From: an uncultured Collinsella sp.
Lineage (GTDB): Bacteria; Actinomycetota; Coriobacteriia; Coriobacteriales; Coriobacteriaceae
Direction: 5' to 3'
DNA: 64,000 nucleotides
NCBI GenBank assembly: GCA_959020715.1
Contig: CAUESV010000007.1
Location: forward strand, 36,461-100,460
Shown here piece by piece: positions 34,591 through 42,638 of the stretch. Numbering within the stretch: position 1 is the stretch's first letter; every line of letters begins with the position of its first letter. Both the position numbers and the translations under genes were made by a program. The notes under the pieces were generated by a model. That model ran no database searches and was not told where the DNA came from. It saw only the letters and a program-made list of their open reading frames with translations.

Positions 34591-35757
34591 TTAGGCAGCC
34601 GGGCAAATCTTCTTGAAGAGCTCGATGACGTCGTCGAGCGTCGCCTCGCGCGGGTTACCCGGGAAGCAGGCGTCGGCCATGGCGTCCTTGGCCAGGACCT
34701 CGATCTCGTCAGCCTTCATGGCCTCGCAGACGTGCGGGATGTTCACGTCAGCAGAGAGCTGCTTGACGGCGGCGATGGCAGCATCGGCGGCCTCGTCGGT
34801 GCTCATGCCCGTGGTGTCAACGCCCATGGCGACGGCGACCTTGGCCAGGCGCTCGGCGCAAACCGGCTTGTTGAACTCCATGGCGATCGGCAGCAGCATG
34901 GCGCAAGCGACGCCGTGCGGGGTGTCGTAGTGAGCAGACAGGGTGTGAGCCATGGCGTGGTCGATGCCCAGGCCGACATTGGAGAAGCCCATGCCGGCGA
35001 CATACTGGCCAAGAGCCATGCCCTCGCGGCCGGAGCCGGGCTTGCCGGACTTGGCCTCGGCAACGGAGTCGCGCAGGTTCTCGCTGATCAGCTTAATGGC
35101 CTCAAAGTGGAACATGTCGGAAAGCTCCCAGGCGCCCTTGGTGGTGTAGCCCTCGATGGCGTGGGTCAGTGCGTCCATGCCGGTGGAAGCGGTCAGGCCG
35201 GCGGGCATGGAAGCCATCATGTCGGGGTCGACGACGGCGACCTCGGGGGCGTCGTTGGTGTCGACGCACACGAACTTGCGGACCTTCTCGGGGTCGGTGA
35301 TGACGTAGTTGATGGTCACCTCAGCAGCGGTACCGGCGGTCGTCGGCACGGCGATGGTGAACACGGCATGGTTCTTGGTGGGAGCAACGCCCTCGAGGCT
35401 GCGGACATCGGCGAACTCGGGGTTGTTGATGATGATGCCGATAGCCTTGGCGGTGTCCATGGAGGAGCCGCCACCGATGGTCACGATAGCGTCAGCCTCG
35501 GCGGCCTTGAAGGCCTCGACGCCGTCCTTGACGTTCTGGATGGTGGGGTTGGGCTTAATCTCGGAGTAGAGGCTCCAAGCAATACCGGCGGCGTCGAGCT
35601 CGTCGGTTACCTTGGCGGTAACGCCAAACTTGACCAGATCGGGGTCGGAGCAGACGAAGATCTTCTTGTAGCCACGACGCTGGAGCTCGCCGGGGATCTC
35701 CTTGATGGCGCCAGAACCATGATAAGAAATGGTGTTGAGAACGAAACGATTAGCCAT
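34591..35757 (-). CDS. fucO: iron-containing alcohol dehydrogenase, lactaldehyde reductase type
   Basis: The 388-residue group III alcohol dehydrogenase matches FucO strongly along its length: MANRFVLNTISYHG, NNPEFADVRSLEGVAPT, AIPTTAGTAAEVTINYVITD-like region, DALTHAIEGY, GQYVAGMGFSNVGLG and GNPREATLDD. Metal ligands lie in STGMDALTHAIEG and GIDHAMAHTLSAHYDTPHG. It would reduce L-lactaldehyde to 1,2-propanediol with NADH, the sink step of fucose/rhamnose fermentation. GGGAGG lies 8 nt before ATG 35757. It stands alone, without fucose or rhamnose genes in the window. A LacI/CcpA-like operator lies 100 nt upstream. Confidence 0.9.
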   Translation of the reverse strand: MANRFVLNTISYHGSGAIKEIPGELQRRGYKKIFVCSDPDLVKFGVTAKVTDELDAAGIAWSLYSEIKPNPTIQNVKDGVEAFKAAEADAIVTIGGGSSMDTAKAIGIIINNPEFADVRSLEGVAPTKNHAVFTIAVPTTAGTAAEVTINYVITDPEKVRKFVCVDTNDAPEVAVVDPDMMASMPAGLTASTGMDALTHAIEGYTTKGAWELSDMFHFEAIKLISENLRDSVAEAKSGKPGSGREGMALGQYVAGMGFSNVGLGIDHAMAHTLSAHYDTPHGVACAMLLPIAMEFNKPVCAERLAKVAVAMGVDTTGMSTDEAADAAIAAVKQLSADVNIPHVCEAMKADEIEVLAKDAMADACFPGNPREATLDDVIELFKKICPAA

Positions 35758-35856
35758 TGATAGCCTCCCATCGTGTGCGGGGCGCCCATTACGCCCCACG
35801 CTATGAGTCCCATCCTAACGCTTTTGAAACAAAAAATGCATGAGAACGTCAAAAGT

Positions 35857-35872
35857 GTTAAAGCGTTTCAAC
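35857..35872. promoter_or_regulatory. LacI/CcpA-type operator upstream of fucO
   Basis: GTTAAAGCGTTTCAAC (minus strand GTTGAAACGCTTTAAC) is a near-palindrome with central CG, matching the cre/LacI-family operator pattern TGnAAnCGnTnnCA closely. A related half, AACGCTTTTGAAAC, lies at 35818-35831, 39 nt nearer fucO. Control by a carbon-responsive LacI-family regulator is inferred. Confidence 0.5.
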
Positions 35873-35992
35873 ATAATAACGGAGCCCCAGTCCTTCCCTC
35901 CCGACTGCAGCGAAGGCTAGATTATAGGAGCAATTGACCAAAGAATACGACCAACTCAGTCTATAAATTGTTTCTGTTTTAGCAATATATGT

Positions 35993-36021
35993 TTGACAAT
36001 ACGTTTATAAAAGGATACTTT
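35993..36021 (+). promoter_or_regulatory. promoter of the LURP-one-like gene
   Basis: A perfect TTGACA (35993-35998) is followed after 17 nt by TACTTT (36016-36021). The predicted transcript starts near 36028, giving a leader of about 140 nt before the gene at 36170. Confidence 0.6.
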
Positions 36022-36169
36022 ATAGTAATTAATATGCATGCAGCAAATAGTGTCATTCATTTTGTTAGAAATTGCCCATGCGGTTATTGCAGCTGCATGT
36101 ACTGCAACATACAGCGTAATTCTCCGCACGAAGCAGAAGACGGTTCCAATTCAATCGAGGCGATGACGC

Positions 36170-36709
36170 GTGATGGCTACTGGTCCTAAATCGAGCAAGA
36201 CGGCTACAAACGAATATCGAATCTCAATTGAAGGTAACCCTTATCCGCATGCTCTGGCTCTCGTCAACCCAGCGGGAGACAACCTCAACATCAAAAGACA
36301 TGGGTTCACGGGTCCACTAGGACAGCTATCGAGTCTTAAATATACCGTTTATGACGATGCGAATGAAAAACTCTTCACTGTCGTCGACGGTGGCTTTAGC
36401 AACATGCCCAGGGTTGCGCTCATCATCGAACACAAGGAAGTTGCGGTGTTCGATTATGGTCTAAACAGACTTGAGATGAAGTGCATAACGAACATACCGA
36501 ATTACGCAATAAAAGGTAACTTCCTATTTGGAGATTACGATATATTCAGCCAACAGGAAGTGAAGCTATCTTCAGTTATCGTCCTTCAATGTGATAAACA
36601 ATCGTGCTTTAGCATACAGGTTTTGGATAAAGCCGAATTAGCCGCCGCAATTGGAATACCTACAGCCATTGCCCTTCTTAGGGCTCGGATTGAAGAGCAT
36701 CTCGAATAA
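36170..36709 (+). CDS. LURP-one-related / tubby-like (YxjI-type) domain protein
   Basis: The 179-residue protein has the repeated beta-strand pattern of LURP-one-related proteins: KYTVYDDANEKLFTVVDG, IEHKEVAVFDYGLNRLEMKC, IKGNFLFGDYDIFSQQEVKLSSV and CFSIQVLDKAELAAAIGIPTAIALL. The last hydrophobic helix may fill the barrel, as in the tubby C-terminal fold. Function is unknown for bacterial members; lipid or membrane association is often suggested. Start is GTG 36170 or ATG 36173, with GAGG 9-12 nt upstream. AT-rich codon use differs from neighbours and points to acquisition. A 57-nt palindrome follows directly. Confidence 0.65.
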   Translation: MMATGPKSSKTATNEYRISIEGNPYPHALALVNPAGDNLNIKRHGFTGPLGQLSSLKYTVYDDANEKLFTVVDGGFSNMPRVALIIEHKEVAVFDYGLNRLEMKCITNIPNYAIKGNFLFGDYDIFSQQEVKLSSVIVLQCDKQSCFSIQVLDKAELAAAIGIPTAIALLRARIEEHLE

Positions 36710-36723
36710 ATCGCAAAAAGCAG

Positions 36724-36780
36724 TTCGTAACAACATTCAGGAGCTAGATAGTTTTTCTGGCTCCTGAATGTTGTTACGAA
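36724..36780. repeat. 57-nt perfect palindrome between convergent genes
   Basis: Perfect 21-bp arms (TTCGTAACAACATTCAGGAG... at 36724-36744, complement at 36760-36780) enclose a 15-nt loop containing GTTTTT. It ends 9 nt before the stop of the leftward DUF1275 gene and starts 15 nt after the rightward gene, so it may terminate both. Its total length equals that of the hairpin elements at 54956-58750, although its sequence is unrelated. Confidence 0.85.
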
Positions 36781-36788
36781 CATGCACC

Positions 36789-37508
36789 TTAGCGCTTAAG
36801 ACTCGTGGTCTGCCAGTCAGCTACGATGCGGGCCCATTTCCTGTGCAAGTCGCGTTCGCGATCGATAAACATGATGGCAAACGCGACAAACAGCAGCACG
36901 CTCGCCACCGCAATGGCGTGCAGGCCCATGCGCTCAATACACCAGTTGCCCAGCACGGCGCCAAACACAAAGGTGAAGATCACGCCAAAGTACAGTGCGC
37001 CGTTTTCCAAAAAGCCGCGCTTGTGGGTGATGATATAGTCGTCCACGTTTTGCAAGGCATTACGGAGGTTGCCGATACACATGGTCGTGGCGATGCCGTG
37101 ACCGTGGATCTTGCGGAAGCTCTCGACCTGCATGCCGCAGGCAAACGAGGTGAGGCAGTTGGCGAGCAGGTTGTAACCGCCGCCCGGGATAAAGCTCACG
37201 CCCAGCAAGATAACGGCTTCAAAAAACACCGTCACCTGGCGCCAGTGAATCACACTGCCAAACCGCTCGTGAACCAGGTCGGCAAGCATAATGCCCACGG
37301 CAAACGACACCACGGGGAAGAAGTAGCGCCCCGCCAGTGCCCAGTTGCCTTCCGAGATGCTCACGCCCACGAGCAGGATGTTGCCCGTCTGCGCGTTGGC
37401 GAAAACATGGTCGCGCCCAATGTACGAATACACATCCATAAAGCCACCGGCGAGTGCCAAGATGATGCCCAGCTCAATAGACTCCGATATCTGTTTGGCA
37501 CGCTGCAT
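36789..37508 (-). CDS. YoaK family (DUF1275) membrane protein
   Basis: The 239-residue protein has about six membrane segments and the DUF1275 signatures GGFMDVYSYI near the N-terminus, FANAQTGNILLVGVSISEG, FACGMQVESFRKIHG and TTMCIGNLRNALQNV. The family is widespread, and its transport or other activity is not established. ATG 37508 has AAGGAGG 10 nt upstream; a longer frame to 37745 overlaps the YgiQ promoter region and was not used. Divergent from the YgiQ-like gene. Confidence 0.88.
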   Translation of the reverse strand: MQRAKQISESIELGIILALAGGFMDVYSYIGRDHVFANAQTGNILLVGVSISEGNWALAGRYFFPVVSFAVGIMLADLVHERFGSVIHWRQVTVFFEAVILLGVSFIPGGGYNLLANCLTSFACGMQVESFRKIHGHGIATTMCIGNLRNALQNVDDYIITHKRGFLENGALYFGVIFTFVFGAVLGNWCIERMGLHAIAVASVLLFVAFAIMFIDRERDLHRKWARIVADWQTTSLKR

Positions 37509-37764
37509 CGTCGTGCATCCTCCTTGTTGACGACCCTCTCGTGCGTTGGCGGAAACATAGCCGCCGTTCATACTGTAACCCATTGACAACATGGCGCGCC
37601 CACGAGACGGGTCTCCCAATGCGCAGATACACAGTCTGGAAACAAACCGTGAGCGCGGCGCCACACCCGATGCCCGACGCCTCGCGTACTCCACCAGTCT
37701 TTTTAGCCCCGTCCCAAAAAGACTGGTTACAATTACGTGCAGCATACAAACACCGGGAGGGATC

Positions 37765-39903
37765 GTGGCAAAAAAGCCTCAGCACGCTCAGAACAACCAG
37801 CGCAGTCAGCAGGGCAAACAGGGCCAGCAGCAAAAGCGCGGCGGTAAGGCGCAGGCCACGGTCGCCCGCACCAAGCATTCCCAAGCGACGCCCGCCCGCC
37901 CCTGGCGTCCGGGCCGCGATAAGTTCCTCCCCGTCAGTCGCGCCGACATGGATGCGCGCGGCTGGGACCAGTGCGACTTTGTCTACATCTGCGGTGACGC
38001 CTACGTGGACCATCCCAGCTTTGGCATGGCTATCATCAGCCGCGTCCTTGACGCGCACGGCTACAAGGTGGGTATCATCTGCCAGCCCGACTGGACCGAT
38101 CCCGCCAGCATCACGGTGCTCGGCGAGCCTCGCCTGGGCTTTCTCGTCAGTGCCGGCAACATGGACTCCATGGTCAACCACTATTCGGTGACCAAGCACC
38201 GCCGCCACTCCGACGCCTACACCCCCGGCGGCGAAGAGGGGCGCCGTCCCAACCGAGCCGTCACGGTCTATGGCAACCTCATCCGCCAGACGTTCAAGGA
38301 CGCTCCCATCATCATCGGCGGCATCGAGGCGAGCCTGCGCCGTCTGGCCCACTACGACTACTGGCAGGACAAGCTCAAGCGCTCGGTACTGCTCGACTCG
38401 GGCGCCGACATCCTCATCTACGGCATGGGCGAGCACGCGATTGTCGAGATCGCCGACGCGCTCGACGCGGGACTGCCCGTCGACCAGATCACCTATATCA
38501 ACGGCACCGTCTACCGCACGGGTTCGCTCGACGAGGTCTACGACTACGACCTGCTGCCCAGCTGGGACGACCTTACCGCCGACAAGCTCAACTACGCGCG
38601 CAGCTTTAACGTGCAGCAGCAGAATATGGACCCCATCACCGGTCATCGCCTGGTAGAGCCCTATCCCAACAGCGTCTATGTGGTGCAGAACCCGCCATCG
38701 GCGACGCTCACCACCGACGAGATGGACGATGTGGCCGAGCTTCCCTACGCCCGCGATTGGCATCCCGACTACGACGCGGCGGGCGGCGTACCGGCCTTTG
38801 CCGAAATCAAATTTTCCATTAGCTCCAACCGCGGCTGTTTTGGCGAGTGCTCGTTTTGCGCCCTCACCTTCCACCAGGGCCGCGTACTGCAGATGCGCAG
38901 CCACGACTCGATCATGCGCGAGGCCGAGCTGCTCACGCGCGATCCCGAGTTTAAGGGCTACATCAACGACGTGGGCGGACCGACGGCTAACTTTAGCCGC
39001 CCGGCCTGTGACAAGCAGCTCAAGCACGGCGTGTGCAAGAACAAGCGCTGCCTGTGGCCGAGCGTATGCAAAAACATGGTGGTCGACGAGAGCGGCTACA
39101 CGCAGCTGCTGCGCGACCTGCGCCAGCTGCCGGGCGTCAAAAAGGTCTTCGTCCGCAGCGGCATCCGTTTTGACTACACCATGGCAGATGCCTCGGACGA
39201 GTTTTTGCGCGAGCTGCTGGAACACCATGTCTCGGGCCAGCTGCGCGTAGCGCCCGAGCATGTGAGCGACGCGGTGCTCTCCGTAATGGGCAAGCCGAGC
39301 CGCGCCGTCTACGACGCGTTCTGCCGTAAATTTGAACGCTTGAACCGCGAATACGGACTCAAGCAGTACGTAGTGCCGTATCTGATCTCGAGCCATCCCG
39401 GCTCGACGATGAAGGAAGCCGTGGACCTTGCCGAGGCCGTGCGCGACATGGGCTACATGCCCGAGCAGGTGCAGGACTTCTACCCCACCCCGTCCACCAT
39501 GTCGACCTGCATGTACTACACCGGCGTGGACCCACGCACCATGCAGCCGATCTACGTGGCACGCGACCCGCACGAGAAGGCCATGCAACGCGCGCTCATC
39601 CAATATCGCAAGCCCGAGAACTACAAGCTCGTGCGCGAGGCACTGGAAAAGGCTGGCCGTCGCGATCTGATCGGCTACACCAAGCATTGCCTGATTCGCC
39701 CCGTGCCGCCACGCCCGGGCGAGACCTCTGCCGGCGGCGGGCATGGCACCGGCAAGAAGGGCGGCAAGGCCCACGGTGGCGCCGGCAAGGGCCCCAAGGG
39801 CAGCAAGGGGCACGGCGGCATGTCGCGTGCGCAGAACACCGCCGGCCGCAACCGTGCAGCTCAGGGGCGTCAGGGCGCCAACGGAGGCGGACGCCGCAAC
39901 TAG
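37765..39903 (+). CDS. YgiQ family (UPF0313) radical SAM protein
   Basis: Start is GTG 37765 directly after GGGAGGGATC, giving 712 residues. The N-terminal YgiQ domain reads RPWRPGRDKFLPVSRADMDARGWDQ..., GDAYVDHPSFG and IIIGGIEASLRRLAHYDYW. The radical SAM cluster motif CxxxCxxC is in SSNRGCFGECSFCALTFHQG, and the C-terminal part has YLISSHPGSTMKEAVDLAE and EQVQDFYPTPSTMSTCMYYT. The natural substrate of YgiQ is unknown. A 60-residue Gly/Lys/Arg-rich tail (GKKGGKAHGGAGKGPKGSKG) looks disordered and might bind nucleic acid. Its stop overlaps the convergent CPBP gene by 4 nt. Confidence 0.93.
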   Translation: MAKKPQHAQNNQRSQQGKQGQQQKRGGKAQATVARTKHSQATPARPWRPGRDKFLPVSRADMDARGWDQCDFVYICGDAYVDHPSFGMAIISRVLDAHGYKVGIICQPDWTDPASITVLGEPRLGFLVSAGNMDSMVNHYSVTKHRRHSDAYTPGGEEGRRPNRAVTVYGNLIRQTFKDAPIIIGGIEASLRRLAHYDYWQDKLKRSVLLDSGADILIYGMGEHAIVEIADALDAGLPVDQITYINGTVYRTGSLDEVYDYDLLPSWDDLTADKLNYARSFNVQQQNMDPITGHRLVEPYPNSVYVVQNPPSATLTTDEMDDVAELPYARDWHPDYDAAGGVPAFAEIKFSISSNRGCFGECSFCALTFHQGRVLQMRSHDSIMREAELLTRDPEFKGYINDVGGPTANFSRPACDKQLKHGVCKNKRCLWPSVCKNMVVDESGYTQLLRDLRQLPGVKKVFVRSGIRFDYTMADASDEFLRELLEHHVSGQLRVAPEHVSDAVLSVMGKPSRAVYDAFCRKFERLNREYGLKQYVVPYLISSHPGSTMKEAVDLAEAVRDMGYMPEQVQDFYPTPSTMSTCMYYTGVDPRTMQPIYVARDPHEKAMQRALIQYRKPENYKLVREALEKAGRRDLIGYTKHCLIRPVPPRPGETSAGGGHGTGKKGGKAHGGAGKGPKGSKGHGGMSRAQNTAGRNRAAQGRQGANGGGRRN

Positions 39904-40811
39904 GGCAGTGGTGCGCTCGCTGCGTCCATCCCACACGCGTGGCGCAGCGAGCGCATTGCCTCAACGAGGATGCCACCGGCGATAGCGACCGTAATTGCCA
40001 CGTCGAACGGCGTGTTCACAAACCAGAGCAACGTCATGAGATACGACCCGGCATTAAAGGCAAAGTGCAGCAGGATCGTGTAGCGGAGCTTCCCGGTCGT
40101 CACGAGCACCCAGCCAAAAATGAGGCCGGCAGCGCCCGCATAGCAGCCCTGCACCCAGTTCATGTGCATAAAACCGAAGATTGCCGCCTGCAGCACGACC
40201 GCCGCGGCGATACCCCACGTGCTCGGGGCCGCCCAGGGCACCATGGCGCCGTCCTGCGCACCCGCACGACGCCGGCGCTTCCAAAGTGGGCGGCACTGCG
40301 GATTAAACGCTCGGAGCGAAAACTCAAAAATGATACCGCGCACCAGCAGCTCCTCGCAAAACGGAGCGCCGAGCACCGTGGTCAGGACGGCCAGATAGCT
40401 CGTGTCACCCATGCCCGTCTCCTCGACAAGTTCGCTGTAGTCGGCCGCGGCCTCGGGCAACAGCGACAGCACGGCGTCGTTCACGTAGCCAACGACCACC
40501 TGCAGGGCCAGGCCGATCACGATAACGCAGGCGATGCGCTTCCACGCCCCACGCGCTCCCCCGCCGAGCGGATGCGCGCTTTGCCGGCGTGCCATAAACG
40601 AACGCGGCCACAGATAACGCCACCACAGCAGCGCCATTAAAAACGACGCCATCTGCGCGGCAGCCTGCAGCAATTGAATATCGAGGTCGTCAATCGAAAA
40701 GCCCATGAACACCGATGCGACGCCCAGAGCGGAGAACAAAACCACGCTCAGGGCGATATCGGCAGCGACAACGCCAAAACAGGCAAGCGCCCACGCCATC
40801 GCATTGAGCAT
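39900..40811 (-). CDS. CPBP family intramembrane metalloprotease
   Basis: The 303-residue polytopic protein carries the CPBP (Abi) motifs: APFCEELLVRGIIFE (EExxxR), FGFMHMNWVQG (FxxxH) and LLHFAFNAG (HxxxN), which form the metal-dependent active site in the membrane. Family members act like Rce1 CAAX proteases or in bacteriocin maturation and immunity; no bacteriocin gene is seen here. The start at 40811 has GGGAGGAGG 5 nt upstream. It begins 23 nt after the RelB-like gene on the same strand and could share its transcript. Confidence 0.9.
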   Translation of the reverse strand: MLNAMAWALACFGVVAADIALSVVLFSALGVASVFMGFSIDDLDIQLLQAAAQMASFLMALLWWRYLWPRSFMARRQSAHPLGGGARGAWKRIACVIVIGLALQVVVGYVNDAVLSLLPEAAADYSELVEETGMGDTSYLAVLTTVLGAPFCEELLVRGIIFEFSLRAFNPQCRPLWKRRRRAGAQDGAMVPWAAPSTWGIAAAVVLQAAIFGFMHMNWVQGCYAGAAGLIFGWVLVTTGKLRYTILLHFAFNAGSYLMTLLWFVNTPFDVAITVAIAGGILVEAMRSLRHACGMDAASAPLP

Positions 40812-40827
40812 GCCAACCTCCTCCCGA

Positions 40828-40881
40828 CGACTAGTCATTGGGGACGTTCTTTAACGACTAGTTGTTGGGGACAGTCTTTGC
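40828..40881 (-). repeat. two tandem 27-nt direct repeats at the 3' end of the relB-like gene
   Basis: Read on the minus strand, AAAGACTGTCCCCAACAACT and AAAGAACGTCCCCAATGACT begin two adjacent 27-nt units (40855-40881 and 40828-40854) that both continue AGTCGT. They encode the last residues of the RelB-like protein and carry its stop codon. The same GTCCCC core occurs in other REP-like elements of the window. Confidence 0.75.
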
Positions 40882-41056
40882 CAAAAGCCCCGTTGGGCGA
40901 GATGTCGAACGGGAAGGTGCCGCAACGATTGAACGCGGCGATAAACATGCGGATGGCGTTGGACGGCGTGGTGCCTACGAGTTGGGTTGCCGCCGCGAAG
41001 GCCGCCTTTTCCTCGGGCAAGACCTTCGCGACAACCGGGGTCATGTGTTCTGCCAT
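40835..41056 (-). CDS. RelB/DinJ family antitoxin, apparently without toxin partner
   Basis: The start at ATG 41056 follows AAAGGGAAG. The 73-residue protein has the ribbon-helix-helix start (TPVVAKVLPEEKAAFAAATQLVGTTPSNAIRMFIAAF) and the TFPFDI pattern typical of DinJ/RelB antitoxins. The C-terminus (KDCPQQLVVKERPQ) is encoded by two REP-like direct repeats and does not resemble a toxin-binding tail. No RelE/YafQ/YoeB gene adjoins; the next gene downstream is the CPBP protease. The upstream region 41160-41220 has several GGTATTAC-type words that could be its operators. It may be a truncated remnant or now a stand-alone regulator. Confidence 0.75.
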   Translation of the reverse strand: MAEHMTPVVAKVLPEEKAAFAAATQLVGTTPSNAIRMFIAAFNRCGTFPFDISPNGAFGKDCPQQLVVKERPQ

Positions 41057-41270
41057 GGCGCTTCCCTTTGAAACGACGGTGGTGCGGATAGATGCGGGCC
41101 ACGCGGCTGGGCGACGGGCTGTGAAGGCAACCCGATTGGCCCGCATCTGGAGTTTGTTTCTACGACGTTGGTATTACTTGGTATTCCTAAGTATTACCCC
41201 GTAGATAGAATACCATACCCGACCCCATGGGGATGGAGAAAAACGGATTATTTTGTTGCTGAGTAAGTAT

Positions 41271-42635
41271 TTAGAGCGTGATGATGTCTGAGATATTGAG
41301 GGTCTGAGCGTCGACGGAATCGTGTGTGGCAAGCAACAGCATACGGCCGTCGAGCAAGTCGAGCACGACCTCGGCGCATGCGTCGCGCGCAGCGGTATCT
41401 AAGCCGGTAAAAGGCTCGTCCAGAATCACCGCGCCGCCCGGACACAGCAGGGCTCGGGCAATCTCGACGCGACGGCGCTGCCCGCCCGAGAGCTCGGCCA
41501 CACGAGCATGTACATCGATCCCCGGCACCAGCAGGCGCAACAGGGCTGCGGCACTCGAGGCGTCCACGCGCGCGTCGGCGCACACCAGCACGTTATCCAA
41601 AGCCGAGGCGCCCTCTACCAGGCGCACATCCTGAAACACCATGGAGCACGGCGCACACTCCCCCGCCGCCAGCGCGAGCAACGTCGACTTGCCCACGCCC
41701 GAGGCGCCCATCACGCAGGCGCGCCCACCGGCGGGCACACGAAGCACCAGCCCGTCGAGCGCCGGAGCCCAGGGAGCGCGATCGCCCACGGCGAACGCAA
41801 GCTCCGCAGCAGCCCCTCCGCCAGCAGAGCCGCCCGCACGCCCATGCGCCCGCACGGCCGCGCCCCACGCCATGGGCCCCGAAGCCCGCAGCAGCCACAC
41901 CAGCACGCGCTCGCACGCCCACGATGCCGCCACGACCAACACGGTCCACGCCAGCAGGTCAGCCGTCTCGATAAGCAGCTTCGCCTGATAGATGCGCTCG
42001 CCCACGGTGCCCGCCGCCATGCCGATCAGCTCCGCCGCCACGCCGGCCTTCCAGCTCATGCCAATCACGGCGCGGGCGCACGAAAGCACAAACGGCAGGA
42101 CTTCGCGCCAGGTGTGGGCGCAAAACAGTCGCCAGCCCCGCACGCCATGCAGGCGAAACATCTGCTCCAGCGGTTTATTCACCTGTGCCAAGCCCTCGAC
42201 CAGCGAGAAATACACGCCCGGCAGCGCCATCAAAAAGACCGCCGCAATGCTCACACGCGCCGACCCCAGCCAAATAAGCAGCAGAACCACCACGCAGGCG
42301 ACCGGCGTCGCCTTTACAAACGACAGCACCGGAGCCACCAGGCGCGCAAACGCCCGCGAACGTGATGAAATCCCGGCAAGCACGCCGCCGCACACCGCGG
42401 CAAGCGCCAGCCCGCCCAAGATTCGCGCGCCTGAGCCCACCAGAATCGCCCACGTGCCGGCATCGCATACCAGCCGCAGCAACGCCACCACAACGGCACC
42501 CGGACCCGGCAAAATCAACGGCTGCGCCACCAGCGCCGCTGCGAAGACCCACACGGCAAGCCAAAAGGCGGCGACGGCACCACCTGCCGCCACCGCCTTC
42601 ATACGTTCTGTCATTTGTCGAGCAAACGCACGCAC
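41271..42635 (-). CDS. fused ABC permease and ATPase (TauC/SsuC-TauB/SsuB type)
   Basis: A single 454-residue frame joins a BPD-type permease (residues about 1-255, with an EAA-like loop around ELIGMAAGTVGERIYQAK) to a nucleotide-binding domain (about 285-454). A Gly/Ala linker (RAGGSAGGGAAAELAF) lies between. The ATPase has Walker A GASGVGKST, Q-loop MVFQDVRLV, signature LSGGQRRR, Walker B AVILDEPF and H-loop LATHDS. At about 170 residues it is unusually compact. Permease motifs (FVKATPVACVVVLLLIWLGS) resemble nitrate/sulfonate/taurine-type importers. GTG 42635 has GGAG 6 nt upstream and begins 3 nt after the binding-protein gene. It would dimerise to form one importer. Substrate unknown. 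Confidence 0.88.
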   Translation of the reverse strand: MRAFARQMTERMKAVAAGGAVAAFWLAVWVFAAALVAQPLILPGPGAVVVALLRLVCDAGTWAILVGSGARILGGLALAAVCGGVLAGISSRSRAFARLVAPVLSFVKATPVACVVVLLLIWLGSARVSIAAVFLMALPGVYFSLVEGLAQVNKPLEQMFRLHGVRGWRLFCAHTWREVLPFVLSCARAVIGMSWKAGVAAELIGMAAGTVGERIYQAKLLIETADLLAWTVLVVAASWACERVLVWLLRASGPMAWGAAVRAHGRAGGSAGGGAAAELAFAVGDRAPWAPALDGLVLRVPAGGRACVMGASGVGKSTLLALAAGECAPCSMVFQDVRLVEGASALDNVLVCADARVDASSAAALLRLLVPGIDVHARVAELSGGQRRRVEIARALLCPGGAVILDEPFTGLDTAARDACAEVVLDLLDGRMLLLATHDSVDAQTLNISDIITL

Positions 42636-42638
42636 GGG

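Larger units (their letters stand above)
35758..36169. other. divergent intergenic region fucO / LURP-one-like gene
   Basis: The 412-nt region holds two LacI-type operator-like sites on the fucO side (35818-35831 and 35857-35872) and a good promoter for the rightward gene at 35993-36021. The right half is markedly AT-rich. A Cys-rich frame (36034-36189, with CPCGYCSCMYC) lies inside the leader but lacks a ribosome binding site. Confidence 0.6.

Noticed and set aside
34158..34616. 152-codon ORF and neighbours in the 34-kb gap
   Set aside because: They cross repeats and a terminator and have no start signal or domain.
35989..36189. Cys-rich ORF (CPCGYCSCMYC) upstream of the LURP-one-like gene
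   Set aside because: Its first codon overlaps the -35 element of the next gene's promoter, there is no ribosome binding site at any in-frame ATG, and it overlaps the next gene.
37474..39936. 820-codon minus-strand open frame
   Set aside because: Antisense to the YgiQ-like gene, which has clear radical SAM motifs and a ribosome binding site.
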